From Olivibacter sp. XZL3 (GTDB taxonomy: Bacteria; Bacteroidota; Bacteroidia; Sphingobacteriales; Sphingobacteriaceae): a stretch of DNA of 64,000 nt. The notes under the pieces are model-generated. The model did no database searches. It worked only from the letters and a program-made list of their open reading frames with translations, and was not told where the DNA came from. Both the position numbers and the translations under genes were made by a program. Positions within the stretch are counted from its first letter, which is position 1; each line of letters opens with the position of its first letter. This document shows positions 19,065-28,441 of the stretch, piece by piece. Location: the NCBI RefSeq assembly GCF_004368405.1, contig NZ_SBJH01000041.1:48073-112072 (forward strand). The letters are read 5' to 3'.

Positions 19065-19649
19065 ATGCTAAGAAAGACAAGCTCCACCATCGTCGTTTTA
19101 TTATTAATCGCCGTTCTCTTAATTTCCGGTTGGTTTATCTATTATAAATTCGATTTGGGGTCGTCTAAAGTGAAAGTGGCGGAAGACGTAATGATTGAGC
19201 GGATCACCGATATGGGGAAATTGGAGCTGGTGAAGTATTCCATGAAGGATGTCATCGAACGAAAAGAGCTGCGGTATTTCTTTCCCGATCAACGCGTACT
19301 TTTTATAGCTGTAGGAGAAGTGGCCGGCTGTATTGACCTACGAAAAGTAGAGCAAGATGATATTATTAGGCATAAAGTTGACTCCATCACGATATATCTT
19401 CCAGAACCGGAAATCTGTTACGTCCGATTGGACCACAAGAAGTCCAAAGTGTACGATATTTCAGGAGCTTGGTTACCGGGCGATACCCAAAATCTCGTTG
19501 AAGGCATTTATCAATTAGCTGAACAGCGACTGCTGAAAAACGCCGAAGAGATGAATGTATTAGGTAAAACAAAAGAAAATGCGAACATCATTTTCAAGCC
19601 CATGATTGAAAATATAACGGGTGCAAAAGTAAATATTGCTTTTAAATAG
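19065..19649 (+). CDS. DUF4230 family protein
   Basis: A 194-residue protein with one N-terminal membrane segment (about 8-28) and an exported or membrane-tethered domain (ITDMGKLELVKYSMKDV, then GEVAGCIDLRKV, then ITIYLPEPEI) that matches the DUF4230 pattern. Function unknown. It is followed 66 bases later by the fRMsr gene on the same strand. Confidence 0.8.
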   Translation: MLRKTSSTIVVLLLIAVLLISGWFIYYKFDLGSSKVKVAEDVMIERITDMGKLELVKYSMKDVIERKELRYFFPDQRVLFIAVGEVAGCIDLRKVEQDDIIRHKVDSITIYLPEPEICYVRLDHKKSKVYDISGAWLPGDTQNLVEGIYQLAEQRLLKNAEEMNVLGKTKENANIIFKPMIENITGAKVNIAFK

Positions 19650-19715
19650 CAATGTTTCTTCAAAAAGCGCTACAAAATTGTTTATTTCGTGGGCTAAACA
19701 CCAGATAAGACGTAT

Positions 19716-20195
19716 ATGGCGGAAGATTTGTTTATCATAAAAGGTACGAAAGAAAATCAATATCAATCTTTATTACCTCAAATAGAGGCTTTGTTAGTTG
19801 GCGAGGACGATTTGATTGCCAATTTGGCGAATATAGCCGCCGCTCTCAAAACACAGTTTAACTTTCTTTGGGTCGGCTTTTATTTGGTCAAAGACGATCA
19901 ATTAGTTTTAGGTCCATTTCAGGGGCCGATCGCCTGTACGCGTATACAAAAAGGCAGAGGCGTCTGTGGGGTGGCCTGGCAGGAGAATAAGGTGCTGGTT
20001 GTGCCCGATGTCGACCAGTTTCCGGGCCATATAGCATGCAGCTCCGCCTCTAAATCGGAGATTGTCGTGCCTATAAGACAGGGCGACAATGTACTAGGCG
20101 TGCTGGATATAGACAGTGAGCAGTTAAATAGCTTTGATGAGGTTGATGAAAAATACTTAACGCAGTTGTTGCGACTTTTGCCAAGCTCGGTTTGA
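19716..20195 (+). CDS. msrC: free methionine-(R)-sulfoxide reductase, GAF domain
   Basis: A 159-residue single GAF-domain protein. The three redox cysteines C74, C84 and C108 have the same spacing (10 and 24) as those of the E. coli enzyme. It reduces free methionine-R-sulfoxide to methionine in the cytoplasm, using thioredoxin. Motifs: NFLWVGFYLV near 49, ACTRIQKGRGVCGVAW at 73-88. Full length for the family. Confidence 0.9.
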   Translation: MAEDLFIIKGTKENQYQSLLPQIEALLVGEDDLIANLANIAAALKTQFNFLWVGFYLVKDDQLVLGPFQGPIACTRIQKGRGVCGVAWQENKVLVVPDVDQFPGHIACSSASKSEIVVPIRQGDNVLGVLDIDSEQLNSFDEVDEKYLTQLLRLLPSSV

Positions 20196-20238
20196 ACATT
20201 CTACCACGCGCGTTGTTTAATAGCTAAAAGCTTTATTT

Positions 20239-21045
20239 ATGCGCTACATTAAACAACTGGCGGTTATTAACTTCGTAAGCTATTGCTTTGCCTTCCTAAT
20301 ATCGATGTTGGGTCAAACCGGCGATGTTGGCGGATATACGATGGCAGAAATGGCTGCAAAATACAAGTCGGGCATCACACCCGCCGCCTTTACCTTTTCT
20401 ATTTGGACTTTAATTTATATAGCGTTGTTCGTGATGTTGGTTGTCCATCTCGTCAAGGCCTTTACAAAGAGTCAGCAATACATAACGAATCAAGAGGTGT
20501 TCCTGATAGGTCTTTCATTCAGTGCCAATCAATTCGCTATTGCAACATGGGTATATACCTGGTTAAACGATATGCCCGGTTTATCCTTCGCCTTATTGAT
20601 CGTACAGCTTTTTACGCTGTATTACATCGCCAGGCGTCTTCGCTTGTTATCCCCGGAAAAGGGAAAGCTTTCTCTTTTTGTAACTCAATTGCCCTTAAGT
20701 ATCTACTTTGGATGGATTACCATTGCTTGTTTGGCTAATTTTGCGGCATGGCTGGTGTCTATGGGGTGGTTGGCAAATCCAGCAGCTGACCTTTATCTGT
20801 GTTACGCGCTGTTGCTAACGGCAGGCGCGCTTGGCGCTGTAATTGTCTATTTTAGGCACAACGTTTTTTACGGAATAGTTGTGATTTGGGGTATATACGG
20901 GATTGTTATGGGAAGATTTGAGGAGCAGGATGCTTATTACCATTCGTTGGTTTATGTTGGAGCTTTCGGTATCATCACTATTTTGTTGGCGATTATCCGG
21001 ACGCTTCGGAATTATTCCATCACTCAAAAAAGTCTGCTAAAGTGA
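20239..21045 (+). CDS. TspO/MBR-like tryptophan-rich membrane protein
   Basis: A 268-residue protein with about seven membrane segments. The motif ITPAAFTFSIWTLIYIALF near residue 48 is typical of the larger TspO-like proteins, and several buried tryptophans follow. Classical TspO has about 160 residues and five helices; this is the longer type common in Bacteroidota. Ligand and function are not known. It lies 43 bases after msrC and both may concern oxidative stress, which is inference. Confidence 0.75.
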   Translation: MRYIKQLAVINFVSYCFAFLISMLGQTGDVGGYTMAEMAAKYKSGITPAAFTFSIWTLIYIALFVMLVVHLVKAFTKSQQYITNQEVFLIGLSFSANQFAIATWVYTWLNDMPGLSFALLIVQLFTLYYIARRLRLLSPEKGKLSLFVTQLPLSIYFGWITIACLANFAAWLVSMGWLANPAADLYLCYALLLTAGALGAVIVYFRHNVFYGIVVIWGIYGIVMGRFEEQDAYYHSLVYVGAFGIITILLAIIRTLRNYSITQKSLLK

Positions 21046-21125
21046 AAGCATGAACGGCAGGAGTTCATTTAATAGTCCAGTAAATTTACTATTTTAGTGC
21101 GGTTAAGCTTATCAATAAAGTAAAA

Positions 21126-22028
21126 GTGCTGAAGATTGCGTTTGATCCACTATATGTGCATCCTTTACCGGTAGGTCACCGGTTTCCCATGTTAAAATAC
21201 GAATTGATTCCGGAGCAGCTCATCTATGAAGGAACAGCGCTACCGAATGACTTTTTTAAGCCACAAACCATAGATGAAAATTTTATCACGCTAGCTCATC
21301 GCCGTACTTATTGGGAAAAACTGAAAAACCTCAGCTTATCTCCCAGAGAAGTACGTCGAACAGGTTTTTCCTTAAATGAACAGCTAGTGTTGAGAGAGCT
21401 TAGCATCGCTCAAGGAACTATTGAATGTTGTGAATACGCTTTGCAAAACGGTGTCGCTTTCAATGTTGCGGGCGGTACTCATCATGCCGGAAGTGATTGG
21501 GGCGAAGGGTTTTGCTTGTTAAACGATCAGGCGATAGGCGCTCACTATCTTTTAAAACAAAAGGACATTAACAAAATACTGATTATCGATCTCGATGTAC
21601 ATCAGGGAAATGGTACTGCCGAGATATTTAAAAATGACAGGCGTGTTTTTACCTTTTCCGTGCATTGCCAACGCAATTTTCCATTTCGCAAGGAGCAGTC
21701 GGATTTAGACATCGGGTTATCGGACGGGGTAGAAGATGAGGAGTATTTAGCAATTCTCGAAAGTAATTTAATACAGCTGTTTAATTACGTAAAACCGCAC
21801 TTTGTCTTTTATCTCGCTGGCGTAGACGTATTGGCAACCGATAAATTAGGTTGGCTAAATTTAACTAAGCAAGGTTGTAAAACAAGAGATGAGATTGTTT
21901 TCGACTTCTGTCGACGTTTTGGAGTCCCCGTACAGGTTAGTATGGGCGGTGGGTATTCCCTACTGATAAGGGATATTGTTGACGCGCATTGTAACACCTT
22001 CAAAGCTGCCATAGATAGGCTATTTTAA
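21126..22028 (+). CDS. histone deacetylase-like amidohydrolase
   Basis: A 300-residue arginase/deacetylase-fold enzyme. The catalytic HH pair is at H119-H120 (GGTHHAG), zinc ligands are D155/D157 and H159 (DLDVHQGNGT), and a third ligand is expected in AGVDVLATD. Bacterial members remove acetyl groups from small amides such as acetylpolyamines or acetoin-pathway proteins; the substrate is unknown here. GTG start; 10 bases lie between its stop and the next ATG. Confidence 0.88.
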   Translation: MLKIAFDPLYVHPLPVGHRFPMLKYELIPEQLIYEGTALPNDFFKPQTIDENFITLAHRRTYWEKLKNLSLSPREVRRTGFSLNEQLVLRELSIAQGTIECCEYALQNGVAFNVAGGTHHAGSDWGEGFCLLNDQAIGAHYLLKQKDINKILIIDLDVHQGNGTAEIFKNDRRVFTFSVHCQRNFPFRKEQSDLDIGLSDGVEDEEYLAILESNLIQLFNYVKPHFVFYLAGVDVLATDKLGWLNLTKQGCKTRDEIVFDFCRRFGVPVQVSMGGGYSLLIRDIVDAHCNTFKAAIDRLF

Positions 22029-22038
22029 GTTTATAGTT

Positions 22039-22854
22039 ATGTATAGAACACTCTTATTATTAAGCTTCTGCTTCGCTAAGCTTCTGGCAGAAGCTGCCAC
22101 GGTAGACACTATCGAAACGATGAGTAAGGCCATGAACAAGCCGATTAAGGCTGTGATTGTCACGCCGCAGACCTATAATGAAACGAAGGAAATGCCCGTT
22201 GTTTATTTATTGCACGGCTACAGTGGCAATTACGCAGACTGGATAAAGAACGTGCCATCCATTCAACAGCTGGCAGACAATTACCAGTACATCATTGTAT
22301 GTCCGGATGGCGGATTCAGCAGCTGGTACCTAGACAGTCCGGTTGATTCCCGCTACAAATATGAAACCTATATGATAAATGAGCTGATACCTTTTATCGA
22401 TCAAACCTATAAGACGGTAAAATCTCGTAGCGGACGGGCCATTACCGGGCTCAGCATGGGGGGACATGGTGCGCTATACTTGGCATTCAAGCACCAAGAT
22501 GTATTTGGCGCAGCAGGAAGTATGTCTGGCGGTGTTGATATCAGGCCTTTTCCAACTAATTGGGATTTGCCGAAGCGCTTGGGGGCCATGTCCGAGCATA
22601 AAGACCGCTGGGAACAGCATACAGTAACAAACCTGCTTCATTTATTGGTGCCTGATCAGTTGGCCATCATTATCGATTGTGGAACGGCGGATTTCTTCTA
22701 TACGGTTAATGAACAGCTTCATGCAAAGATGATGGATCGAAATATTGCACACGATTATATAACGAGGCCCGGCGCCCATAATTGGACATATTGGTCGAAC
22801 AGCATAGCTTATCAGCTGCTATTTATGCATCGTTTCTTCTCAGAAAAAGAATAA
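22039..22854 (+). CDS. exported esterase of the antigen 85 / feruloyl esterase type
   Basis: A 271-residue alpha/beta hydrolase with a signal peptide (about 1-19). The oxyanion region is HGYSGNYADW, the nucleophile serine is in GLSMGGHGA near 137, and a late histidine occurs in GAHNWTYW. This fits the esterase D/PHB depolymerase-like family acting on ester-linked substrates in the periplasm. It lies close behind the deacetylase gene and is probably co-transcribed with it. Confidence 0.85.
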   Translation: MYRTLLLLSFCFAKLLAEAATVDTIETMSKAMNKPIKAVIVTPQTYNETKEMPVVYLLHGYSGNYADWIKNVPSIQQLADNYQYIIVCPDGGFSSWYLDSPVDSRYKYETYMINELIPFIDQTYKTVKSRSGRAITGLSMGGHGALYLAFKHQDVFGAAGSMSGGVDIRPFPTNWDLPKRLGAMSEHKDRWEQHTVTNLLHLLVPDQLAIIIDCGTADFFYTVNEQLHAKMMDRNIAHDYITRPGAHNWTYWSNSIAYQLLFMHRFFSEKE

Positions 22855-22884
22855 TGTTATTTTTGCCGTCTTATCAAAAAGACT

Positions 22885-23940
22885 ATGTTATCATTTTTTG
22901 AAGCATCCTTAACGCAGCTTGCTATTCACCGTGTTGGAAATAAAACGCTCGATGAACATTATATTCTCTCGGAACAACCCCTGCACTTACAGGACGAGTT
23001 GTTGCCGAAACTATTGATGCAATACTTTCTGACACCTTTTGAAAAGGTGAGTGAAGTTTATAGATTGGCCCATAGTAGCGGTGATTTAGAACTAAATGAA
23101 CTCTATCATTTTGTGCGCCTATTTTTTGAGGGAGAGATTGATTTTCACACGATGAGCCAGCAAGTTACCAAACACCTGTACGAATCTTCCAATCATCCGA
23201 AGATAAAAGCGGGTGAGGTTTATGTCGCTCAATTTGATCAAGTTCAATTGGAGGGGGAGGTGCTTCGGGGTATCGGGATCTTTAAATCGGAGACCAAAGA
23301 AACCTATTTAAAAGTTTATCCCGAACAGGGCGCTTTTAAGATAGACTACGAAGAAGAAGCGATCAATATCCATAAACTAGATAAAGGCTGCTTAATTGTT
23401 GAATCAGAAAAAGAAGAGGGGTATAAGGTCTTGGCGGTAGACCAAACAAATCGTCAGAATGAAGCCGTTTATTGGAAAGACGATTTTATGGGAGTGGTAG
23501 TAAGAAATGATAGTTTTCATCAAACAGGAAACCTGATGCAGGTTTGTAAAACATTCGTGAGTGAGAAGCTGGACGAGGCCTTTGAAATGGAACGTGCCGA
23601 TAAGATTGATCTTTTAAATCGTTCGGCCGCTTACTTTAAAGAAAAAGAAGTGTTTCAGTTGGACGAGTTTTCCGAAGAGGTTTTAGGGAATCCGGAAGCT
23701 ATAACGATGTTTAAAGACTATAAAACAAGTTTTGAGGATTTGCATGATGTAGCGATAGGTGATAGCTTCGAAATTTCCAATCAGGCGGTGAAGAAGGAGT
23801 CAAAAATTTTCAAGTCTATTTTGAAACTTGATAAGAACTTTCACATTTATATTCACGGCAAACGGGAGTACATCGAAAAAGGGTTTGATGAAGAGAAAGG
23901 AAAAAGTTATTATAAACTCTACTTCGATCAAGAGAGTTAA
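22885..23940 (+). CDS. nucleoid-associated protein, NdpA family
   Basis: A 351-residue cytoplasmic protein that matches the NdpA/YejK family by its opening (LAIHRVGNKTLDEHYILS) and a central acidic domain, with full family length. It probably binds nucleoid DNA. It is followed 15 bases later by the DUF3810 gene. Confidence 0.82.
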   Translation: MLSFFEASLTQLAIHRVGNKTLDEHYILSEQPLHLQDELLPKLLMQYFLTPFEKVSEVYRLAHSSGDLELNELYHFVRLFFEGEIDFHTMSQQVTKHLYESSNHPKIKAGEVYVAQFDQVQLEGEVLRGIGIFKSETKETYLKVYPEQGAFKIDYEEEAINIHKLDKGCLIVESEKEEGYKVLAVDQTNRQNEAVYWKDDFMGVVVRNDSFHQTGNLMQVCKTFVSEKLDEAFEMERADKIDLLNRSAAYFKEKEVFQLDEFSEEVLGNPEAITMFKDYKTSFEDLHDVAIGDSFEISNQAVKKESKIFKSILKLDKNFHIYIHGKREYIEKGFDEEKGKSYYKLYFDQES

Positions 23941-23955
23941 TATAGGGGTTCTGAA

Positions 23956-25035
23956 ATGAAGGAAAAAATCATTCTACAACTAAAGTGGAACAGTTTGCTC
24001 CTTGTTCTTTTGGTAGTCATTTGGTGGCTGTCGACATATAGCGGTCTGGTTGAGCGGTTCTACAGCGGAAAGTTCTTTCCTGTGTACTCTATTATTGCAC
24101 AGACGTTAACCGTTTGGATTCCCTTTAGTTTAGGCGATTACCTGTATGGCCTCTTGGTAGTGGTTTTTTTAGCCTTTTTCGTAAAAATTGCACGGGGCGT
24201 TTTCGGAAAGAACTACTTGTTGGCTCTTTATTACGTATTGAAAGCAATAAAAGCTGTCTTAATTTTAGCGATTTGCTTTTATTCTTTTTGGGGCATGAAC
24301 TATTTTAGGTTGCCTCTTGAAACCAGGATGGGGCTTAATATGGATGTTAGTGAGCCCTGCGAACTTTTAGAGACCACAGCAATATGTATCGATAGGGCAA
24401 ATCTATTCAGGAAGAAATTAAATGAGGGAGATCTTCAAATGACTAATAACGAGATCTTTCGAAAAGCTGAAGCTTTGGTGTCGGGCAACAGTAGTTTACA
24501 GCCCTATATCTTCAGCTATCTGCCGACTGTAAAAAGTCCGGTTACCGATCTCCTTGTTAATTATACGGGAATAGCCGGTTATTTTAACCCATTCACGCAA
24601 GAAGCACAGGTCAATACATCGATGCCTATCTTTTCCAAACCCTTTACGGCCTGTCATGAACTCGGTCATCAAGCCGGAATTGGCTTTGAGGATGAAGCCA
24701 ATCTCGTTGGATTCATCTTGTGTACAGAAAGCGAAGACGCTCTTTTTCAATACGCAGCTTATTACAACGCCGTCTTTATGCTGCTTAAGCAACTCGCTTT
24801 CCAAGACGGCGAAGCCTATCTTCATCTGTTAAAACTGGTGGATTCCGCCGTATTGCAAGACGCAAAGGAAGAAGAGCGGTATTGGAGACAATTCGACGGT
24901 ATTTTAAACGATGCAAGTTCTAGGTTTTACAATGGATATCTTCAATTCAACAATCAGCCCGAAGGTTTAAGAAGATATAGTCGAATGACTAAGTTGCTAA
25001 TTGCATGGAGAAGAAAAAACGCGTCTGGCTTTTAA
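23956..25035 (+). CDS. DUF3810 family membrane protein with zinc-peptidase-like motif
   Basis: A 359-residue protein with three N-terminal membrane segments (about 12-28, 48-75 and 92-115), then a soluble domain with the HELGHQAGIGFEDEANLVGF motif near 234. HExxH with a downstream Glu resembles a zinc metallopeptidase site. The family matches DUF3810; no substrate is known. The domain faces either the periplasm or the cytoplasm; the sequence does not decide. Confidence 0.82.
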   Translation: MKEKIILQLKWNSLLLVLLVVIWWLSTYSGLVERFYSGKFFPVYSIIAQTLTVWIPFSLGDYLYGLLVVVFLAFFVKIARGVFGKNYLLALYYVLKAIKAVLILAICFYSFWGMNYFRLPLETRMGLNMDVSEPCELLETTAICIDRANLFRKKLNEGDLQMTNNEIFRKAEALVSGNSSLQPYIFSYLPTVKSPVTDLLVNYTGIAGYFNPFTQEAQVNTSMPIFSKPFTACHELGHQAGIGFEDEANLVGFILCTESEDALFQYAAYYNAVFMLLKQLAFQDGEAYLHLLKLVDSAVLQDAKEEERYWRQFDGILNDASSRFYNGYLQFNNQPEGLRRYSRMTKLLIAWRRKNASGF

Positions 25036-25058
25036 TGTGGAAAAATTAGTCAATATAT

Positions 25059-25089
25059 TTTGTTTCATTTGTTTTAATAACTATCTTTG
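25059..25089 (+). promoter_or_regulatory. promoter for rpmE2
   Basis: A TTTG -33 element (25059-25062) and a TATCTTTG -7 element (25082-25089) are separated by 19 bases, the Bacteroidota sigma-70 pattern. It would give a leader of about 110 bases before rpmE2. Confidence 0.7.
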
Positions 25090-25162
25090 CAGCCTTAAAA
25101 GAAATTAACAATTAAAAATATATACATCGTCAACCCTTAATATTATTTACCACGACTGTAAA

Positions 25163-25204
25163 ATGACAAAGAGGGGCGTGATGTTAGTAAACTGGTTATC
25201 ATAA
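25163..25204 (+). CDS. possible 13-residue leader peptide overlapping rpmE2
   Basis: An ATG at 25163 opens a 13-codon frame whose TAA shares one base with the rpmE2 ATG (TAATG). The arrangement could couple translation of L31 to the leader. The peptide has no known relatives that I can name, and the frame may be chance, though the exact stop/start overlap and the long leader argue for a look. Confidence 0.35.
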   Translation: MTKRGVMLVNWLS

Positions 25205-25452
25205 TGAAGAAAGATTTGCATCCATCAAATTACAGACTAGTGGTGTTTAAAGACATGTCGAATGACTATGCTTTTATTACTAAGTCTTGTATCGACACGA
25301 AAGAGACTATCCAATGGGAAGATGGTCAAGAATATCCTTTGGTTAAATTAGAAATTTCGCACACTTCTCACCCGTTTTATACAGGTAAGATGAAGTTGGT
25401 TGATACTGCAGGACGTATTGATAAGTTCCGCAACCGTTACAGCAAAAAGTAA
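25204..25452 (+). CDS. rpmE2: 50S ribosomal protein L31 type B
   Basis: An 82-residue ribosomal protein starting [11 protein letters not shown] with the L31 pattern (SHPFYTGK, then [13 protein letters not shown]). It has one cysteine (C29) and lacks the CxxC zinc-binding pairs, so it is the zinc-independent type B form. In many bacteria this form replaces the zinc-binding L31 under zinc limitation. It has its own promoter, a 114-base leader and its own terminator. Confidence 0.95.
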   Translation: MKKDLHPSNYRLVVFKDMSNDYAFITKSCIDTKETIQWEDGQEYPLVKLEISHTSHPFYTGKMKLVDTAGRIDKFRNRYSKK

Positions 25453-25474
25453 TTCGGTTCAATTAATAAAACAG

Positions 25475-25506
25475 AGTCTCGATAATATTTATCGGGACTT
25501 TTTTTA
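25475..25506 (+). terminator. terminator of rpmE2
   Basis: An 11-bp stem with one G-T pair (25475-25485 with 25489-25499), a 3-base loop and a run of T after it. Confidence 0.88.
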
Positions 25507-25553
25507 TTTTTAGCCTATAAGGCGGTCCACGTAAACCAATAAAATTTGAATGT

Positions 25554-26750
25554 ATGCATATCATCTTGTATGACCATCCAGCACAGCGAATAAATCTATA
25601 TCCTTTGAGTCTGACCAGGCCAATAGGGGATCTACGCATTGGTATATTGACCATTGCCGAAAAGTGGGCAAAATGGATGAATGTCTCGGTGTCTCATCTT
25701 ACGGCGGATTATTTACAGCAGAAATACCCCTTGTCCACATCAGAAGGAGAAGTGTTGGTTATTAATGGCGGTGTGTGTCCGGATGAAGCATTATGTGCGG
25801 TGCTCGCCGGCCTAAAAACGGGCGAGCGCCTCGCCGACAAGTGGCAGTTTATTGCTGCAAAGATGAATCGGAGTGACCTCGAAATCGCCCTTGGTAACGA
25901 ATTCGCAGGTTGCAAACGCATTACTTACGAACGGAATTATACCTTTATCCGTTATCCGGAAGATATTTTTTTACAAAACGGCTTGGAGATCAGAAAAGAT
26001 TTCGAGGCTATCACGAAGGGCAGAAGCTCTGCTACAATAAGCTCTTCTGTTACGCTATTAGGCGATGATATTTTTTTAGAGGAAGGTGCCTCTGCCGAAT
26101 GTTGTACAATCAATACCTTAAAAGGGCCGGTTTATCTCGGGAAAAATAGCGAAATATGGGAAGGCGCATTGATGCGTGGCCCCTTTTCCCTAGGCGAAAA
26201 CTCGCAAGTTAAAATGGGTACGAAGATATACAGTAATGTAACCGTTGGCCCTGGCTGTCGCGTAGGCGGTGAACTAAATACCTGCGTAATCTGGGGGAAT
26301 TCATCAAAAGGCCATGAAGGGTATTTTGGAAGCGGTGTAATGGGCGAGTGGTGTAATTGGGGCGCAGACAGCAATAACTCCAATCTCAAAAATAATTATA
26401 AAAATGTGAAGTTATACCATTATGGGACAGGCAGCTATAGAAACACCAATCTGCAGTTTTGCGGACTCATTATGGGAGATCATGCAAAGTGTGCCATTAA
26501 CACCGCTTTCAATACAGGCACCGTAGTAGGGGTTTCTGCCAGTATTTTCGGCGAAGCAGCGCCTCCTACCTTCGTTCCCGATTTTTCGTGGGGTGTGGGA
26601 AAAAACGCGAGCGTTTATGAACTGGAAAAAATGTTTGAGACCGCCGAGTTGGTTTTTGCTAGGCGTAATTGTAAATTTGACCCTATTGAAGCATCTGTCT
26701 TACGAGAAGTTTTTCAGATAACAGTTAAACAAAGAAATAACAAAATTTAA
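25554..26750 (+). CDS. GlmU-like putative sugar nucleotidyltransferase
   Basis: A 398-residue protein whose first part (about 1-185) has a degenerate nucleotidyltransferase-like fold beginning with IILYDHPAQRINLYPLS. The rest (about 185-350) is a left-handed beta-helix with hexapeptide repeats (LGKNSEIWEGALMRGPFSLG, VKMGTKIYSNVTVG). Bacteroidota genomes carry such GlmU-family proteins beside true GlmU; the reaction is not established. Its stop lies 6 bases before tpiA, so the two genes are probably one transcript. Confidence 0.8.
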   Translation: MHIILYDHPAQRINLYPLSLTRPIGDLRIGILTIAEKWAKWMNVSVSHLTADYLQQKYPLSTSEGEVLVINGGVCPDEALCAVLAGLKTGERLADKWQFIAAKMNRSDLEIALGNEFAGCKRITYERNYTFIRYPEDIFLQNGLEIRKDFEAITKGRSSATISSSVTLLGDDIFLEEGASAECCTINTLKGPVYLGKNSEIWEGALMRGPFSLGENSQVKMGTKIYSNVTVGPGCRVGGELNTCVIWGNSSKGHEGYFGSGVMGEWCNWGADSNNSNLKNNYKNVKLYHYGTGSYRNTNLQFCGLIMGDHAKCAINTAFNTGTVVGVSASIFGEAAPPTFVPDFSWGVGKNASVYELEKMFETAELVFARRNCKFDPIEASVLREVFQITVKQRNNKI

Positions 26751-26756
26751 TTAATC

Positions 26757-27521
26757 ATGCGAAAAAAAATCGTTGCAGGTAATTGGAAGATGAACATGGA
26801 TTACCAAGAAGGAATAAGTCTTTTCTCTGAAGTGGCTAACATGGTAAAAGACGAGGTTATCGGTAATCAGCTAGTAATTGTTTGCAGTCCTTTTATCCAT
26901 TTACATAGTATTGCTTCCTTGGCAAAAGACAACAATAACGTGTTTGTCGGTGCTCAGAACATTCACCAAGAAGAAGCTGGGGCTTATACGGGGGAGATTT
27001 CTGCTAAGCAAGCTCGTTCTACGGGCGCTGAGTACGTAATATTAGGACATTCCGAAAGAAGGGCCTATTTCGGTGAGTCTGATGAGTTGCTGGCGAAGAA
27101 AGTAAATGGAGCACTTGCGCACGGACTAAGTCCAATTTTTTGCATCGGAGAAACAAAAGAAGAAAGAGAATCAGGTCAGTTCTTTGAGGTGATTAAAAGT
27201 CAACTTGAGAAAGGAGTTTTCCATCTTTCAGCTAGCGACTTTTCAAAAGTAGTTCTTGCATATGAGCCGGTTTGGGCAATTGGGACAGGACTAACGGCCA
27301 GCCCTGAGCAAGCGCAGGAAGTGCACGCTTTTATCAGAAAGGAAATCGCAGCAAAATATGGTGCTGCCGTGGCGGACGACACAAGCATTTTGTATGGCGG
27401 AAGCTGTAACCCAAAAAATGCACCGGATCTGTTCTCACAAACCGATATCGATGGTGGATTAATTGGCGGAGCTTCATTAAAGTCAAGAGACTTTACAGAT
27501 ATAGTAAAGGTTTTTAACTAA
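26757..27521 (+). CDS. tpiA: triose-phosphate isomerase
   Basis: A 254-residue (beta/alpha)8 enzyme that interconverts dihydroxyacetone phosphate and glyceraldehyde 3-phosphate in glycolysis. Catalytic residues are clear: the Lys in GNWKMN (about 11), His in LGHSERR (about 98) and Glu in [11 protein letters not shown] (about 170). The phosphate-binding GGSC and GGASL loops are present near the end. Full length. Confidence 0.97.
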   Translation: MRKKIVAGNWKMNMDYQEGISLFSEVANMVKDEVIGNQLVIVCSPFIHLHSIASLAKDNNNVFVGAQNIHQEEAGAYTGEISAKQARSTGAEYVILGHSERRAYFGESDELLAKKVNGALAHGLSPIFCIGETKEERESGQFFEVIKSQLEKGVFHLSASDFSKVVLAYEPVWAIGTGLTASPEQAQEVHAFIRKEIAAKYGAAVADDTSILYGGSCNPKNAPDLFSQTDIDGGLIGGASLKSRDFTDIVKVFN

Positions 27522-27533
27522 TTCTATAACCAC

Positions 27534-27573
27534 AAAAAGGTTTCCGATTGATTGATTTGGAGACCTTTTTTTT
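27534..27573 (+). terminator. terminator between tpiA and prmA
   Basis: A 12-bp stem with one mismatch or wobble (27534-27545 with 27559-27570) followed by T to 27573. It ends 12 bases before the prmA start codon. Confidence 0.8.
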
Positions 27574-27585
27574 GTTTAAAAAAAA

Positions 27586-28440
27586 ATGGACTACAGTGAA
27601 CTTACCTTTTGTTGCATAGGCGAGGAGGAGTGGCAAAGAGATTTATTTATCAATGATTTAGCAGCTTTAGGCTTTGAGACTTTTGAAGATACAGCATCTG
27701 GCTTCAAAGCCTATATTGCCAGCGCTTCATTAGATATTGTTGCTGTTGAAAACGTGCTACTGACCTTACCAGAAAATTTCCAAGTTTCTTATACCATTCG
27801 ACAGATTGGCCCTGAGAACTGGAATGCCGTTTGGGAAAGTAACTTTGAGCCAATAGTGATCGACAAACGCTGTTATGTTCGTGCTACTTTTCATGAAGCG
27901 AAGCCGGATTTCCCATACGAGATAATCATTGATCCAAAAATGGCTTTTGGTACCGGACATCATCAAACAACTTCACTTATGATGGAGTATCTGTTAGATG
28001 CACCGGTGGCGGGAGCGAGCTTGCTTGATATGGGATGTGGTACCGGTATACTGGCTATTTTGGCTGCTAAACTTGGTGCCAAAGAGGTAATGGCGATCGA
28101 CTACGACCCGGTTTGTTATGATAGCGTTAAGGAAAACATTGAGCTAAATCAAGTTTCTTTTGTTAAGGTACGCTGCGGCTCTAAAGAGGCTATTCCGCAA
28201 GATGAATACGATTTTATCTTTGCAAACATCAATAGAAATATATTGTTAGATCAGTTAGCCGATTATTCGGAGGTTTTAAAGCCTGACGGGCAGTTGTTTT
28301 TAAGTGGTTTCTATGACGGAGATGATTTAAAACAGTTGGTGGAGACGGCTAATACGTTGGGATTGGTCTTTTCTGATAAGAAGGTAAAAGACAATTGGGT
28401 TGCTGCAAGGTTCAAACAGACTAATAAAAGACAAAAATAA
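27586..28440 (+). CDS. prmA: ribosomal protein L11 methyltransferase
   Basis: A 284-residue protein with a N-terminal substrate-binding domain and a SAM-dependent methyltransferase domain with the PrmA signature MAFGTGHHQTT (about 124) and motif I DMGCGTGILAI (about 147). It trimethylates lysines and the N-terminus of ribosomal protein L11. Its stop is one base from the mpl start, so the genes are translated in line. Confidence 0.93.
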   Translation: MDYSELTFCCIGEEEWQRDLFINDLAALGFETFEDTASGFKAYIASASLDIVAVENVLLTLPENFQVSYTIRQIGPENWNAVWESNFEPIVIDKRCYVRATFHEAKPDFPYEIIIDPKMAFGTGHHQTTSLMMEYLLDAPVAGASLLDMGCGTGILAILAAKLGAKEVMAIDYDPVCYDSVKENIELNQVSFVKVRCGSKEAIPQDEYDFIFANINRNILLDQLADYSEVLKPDGQLFLSGFYDGDDLKQLVETANTLGLVFSDKKVKDNWVAARFKQTNKRQK

Positions 28441-28441
28441 T

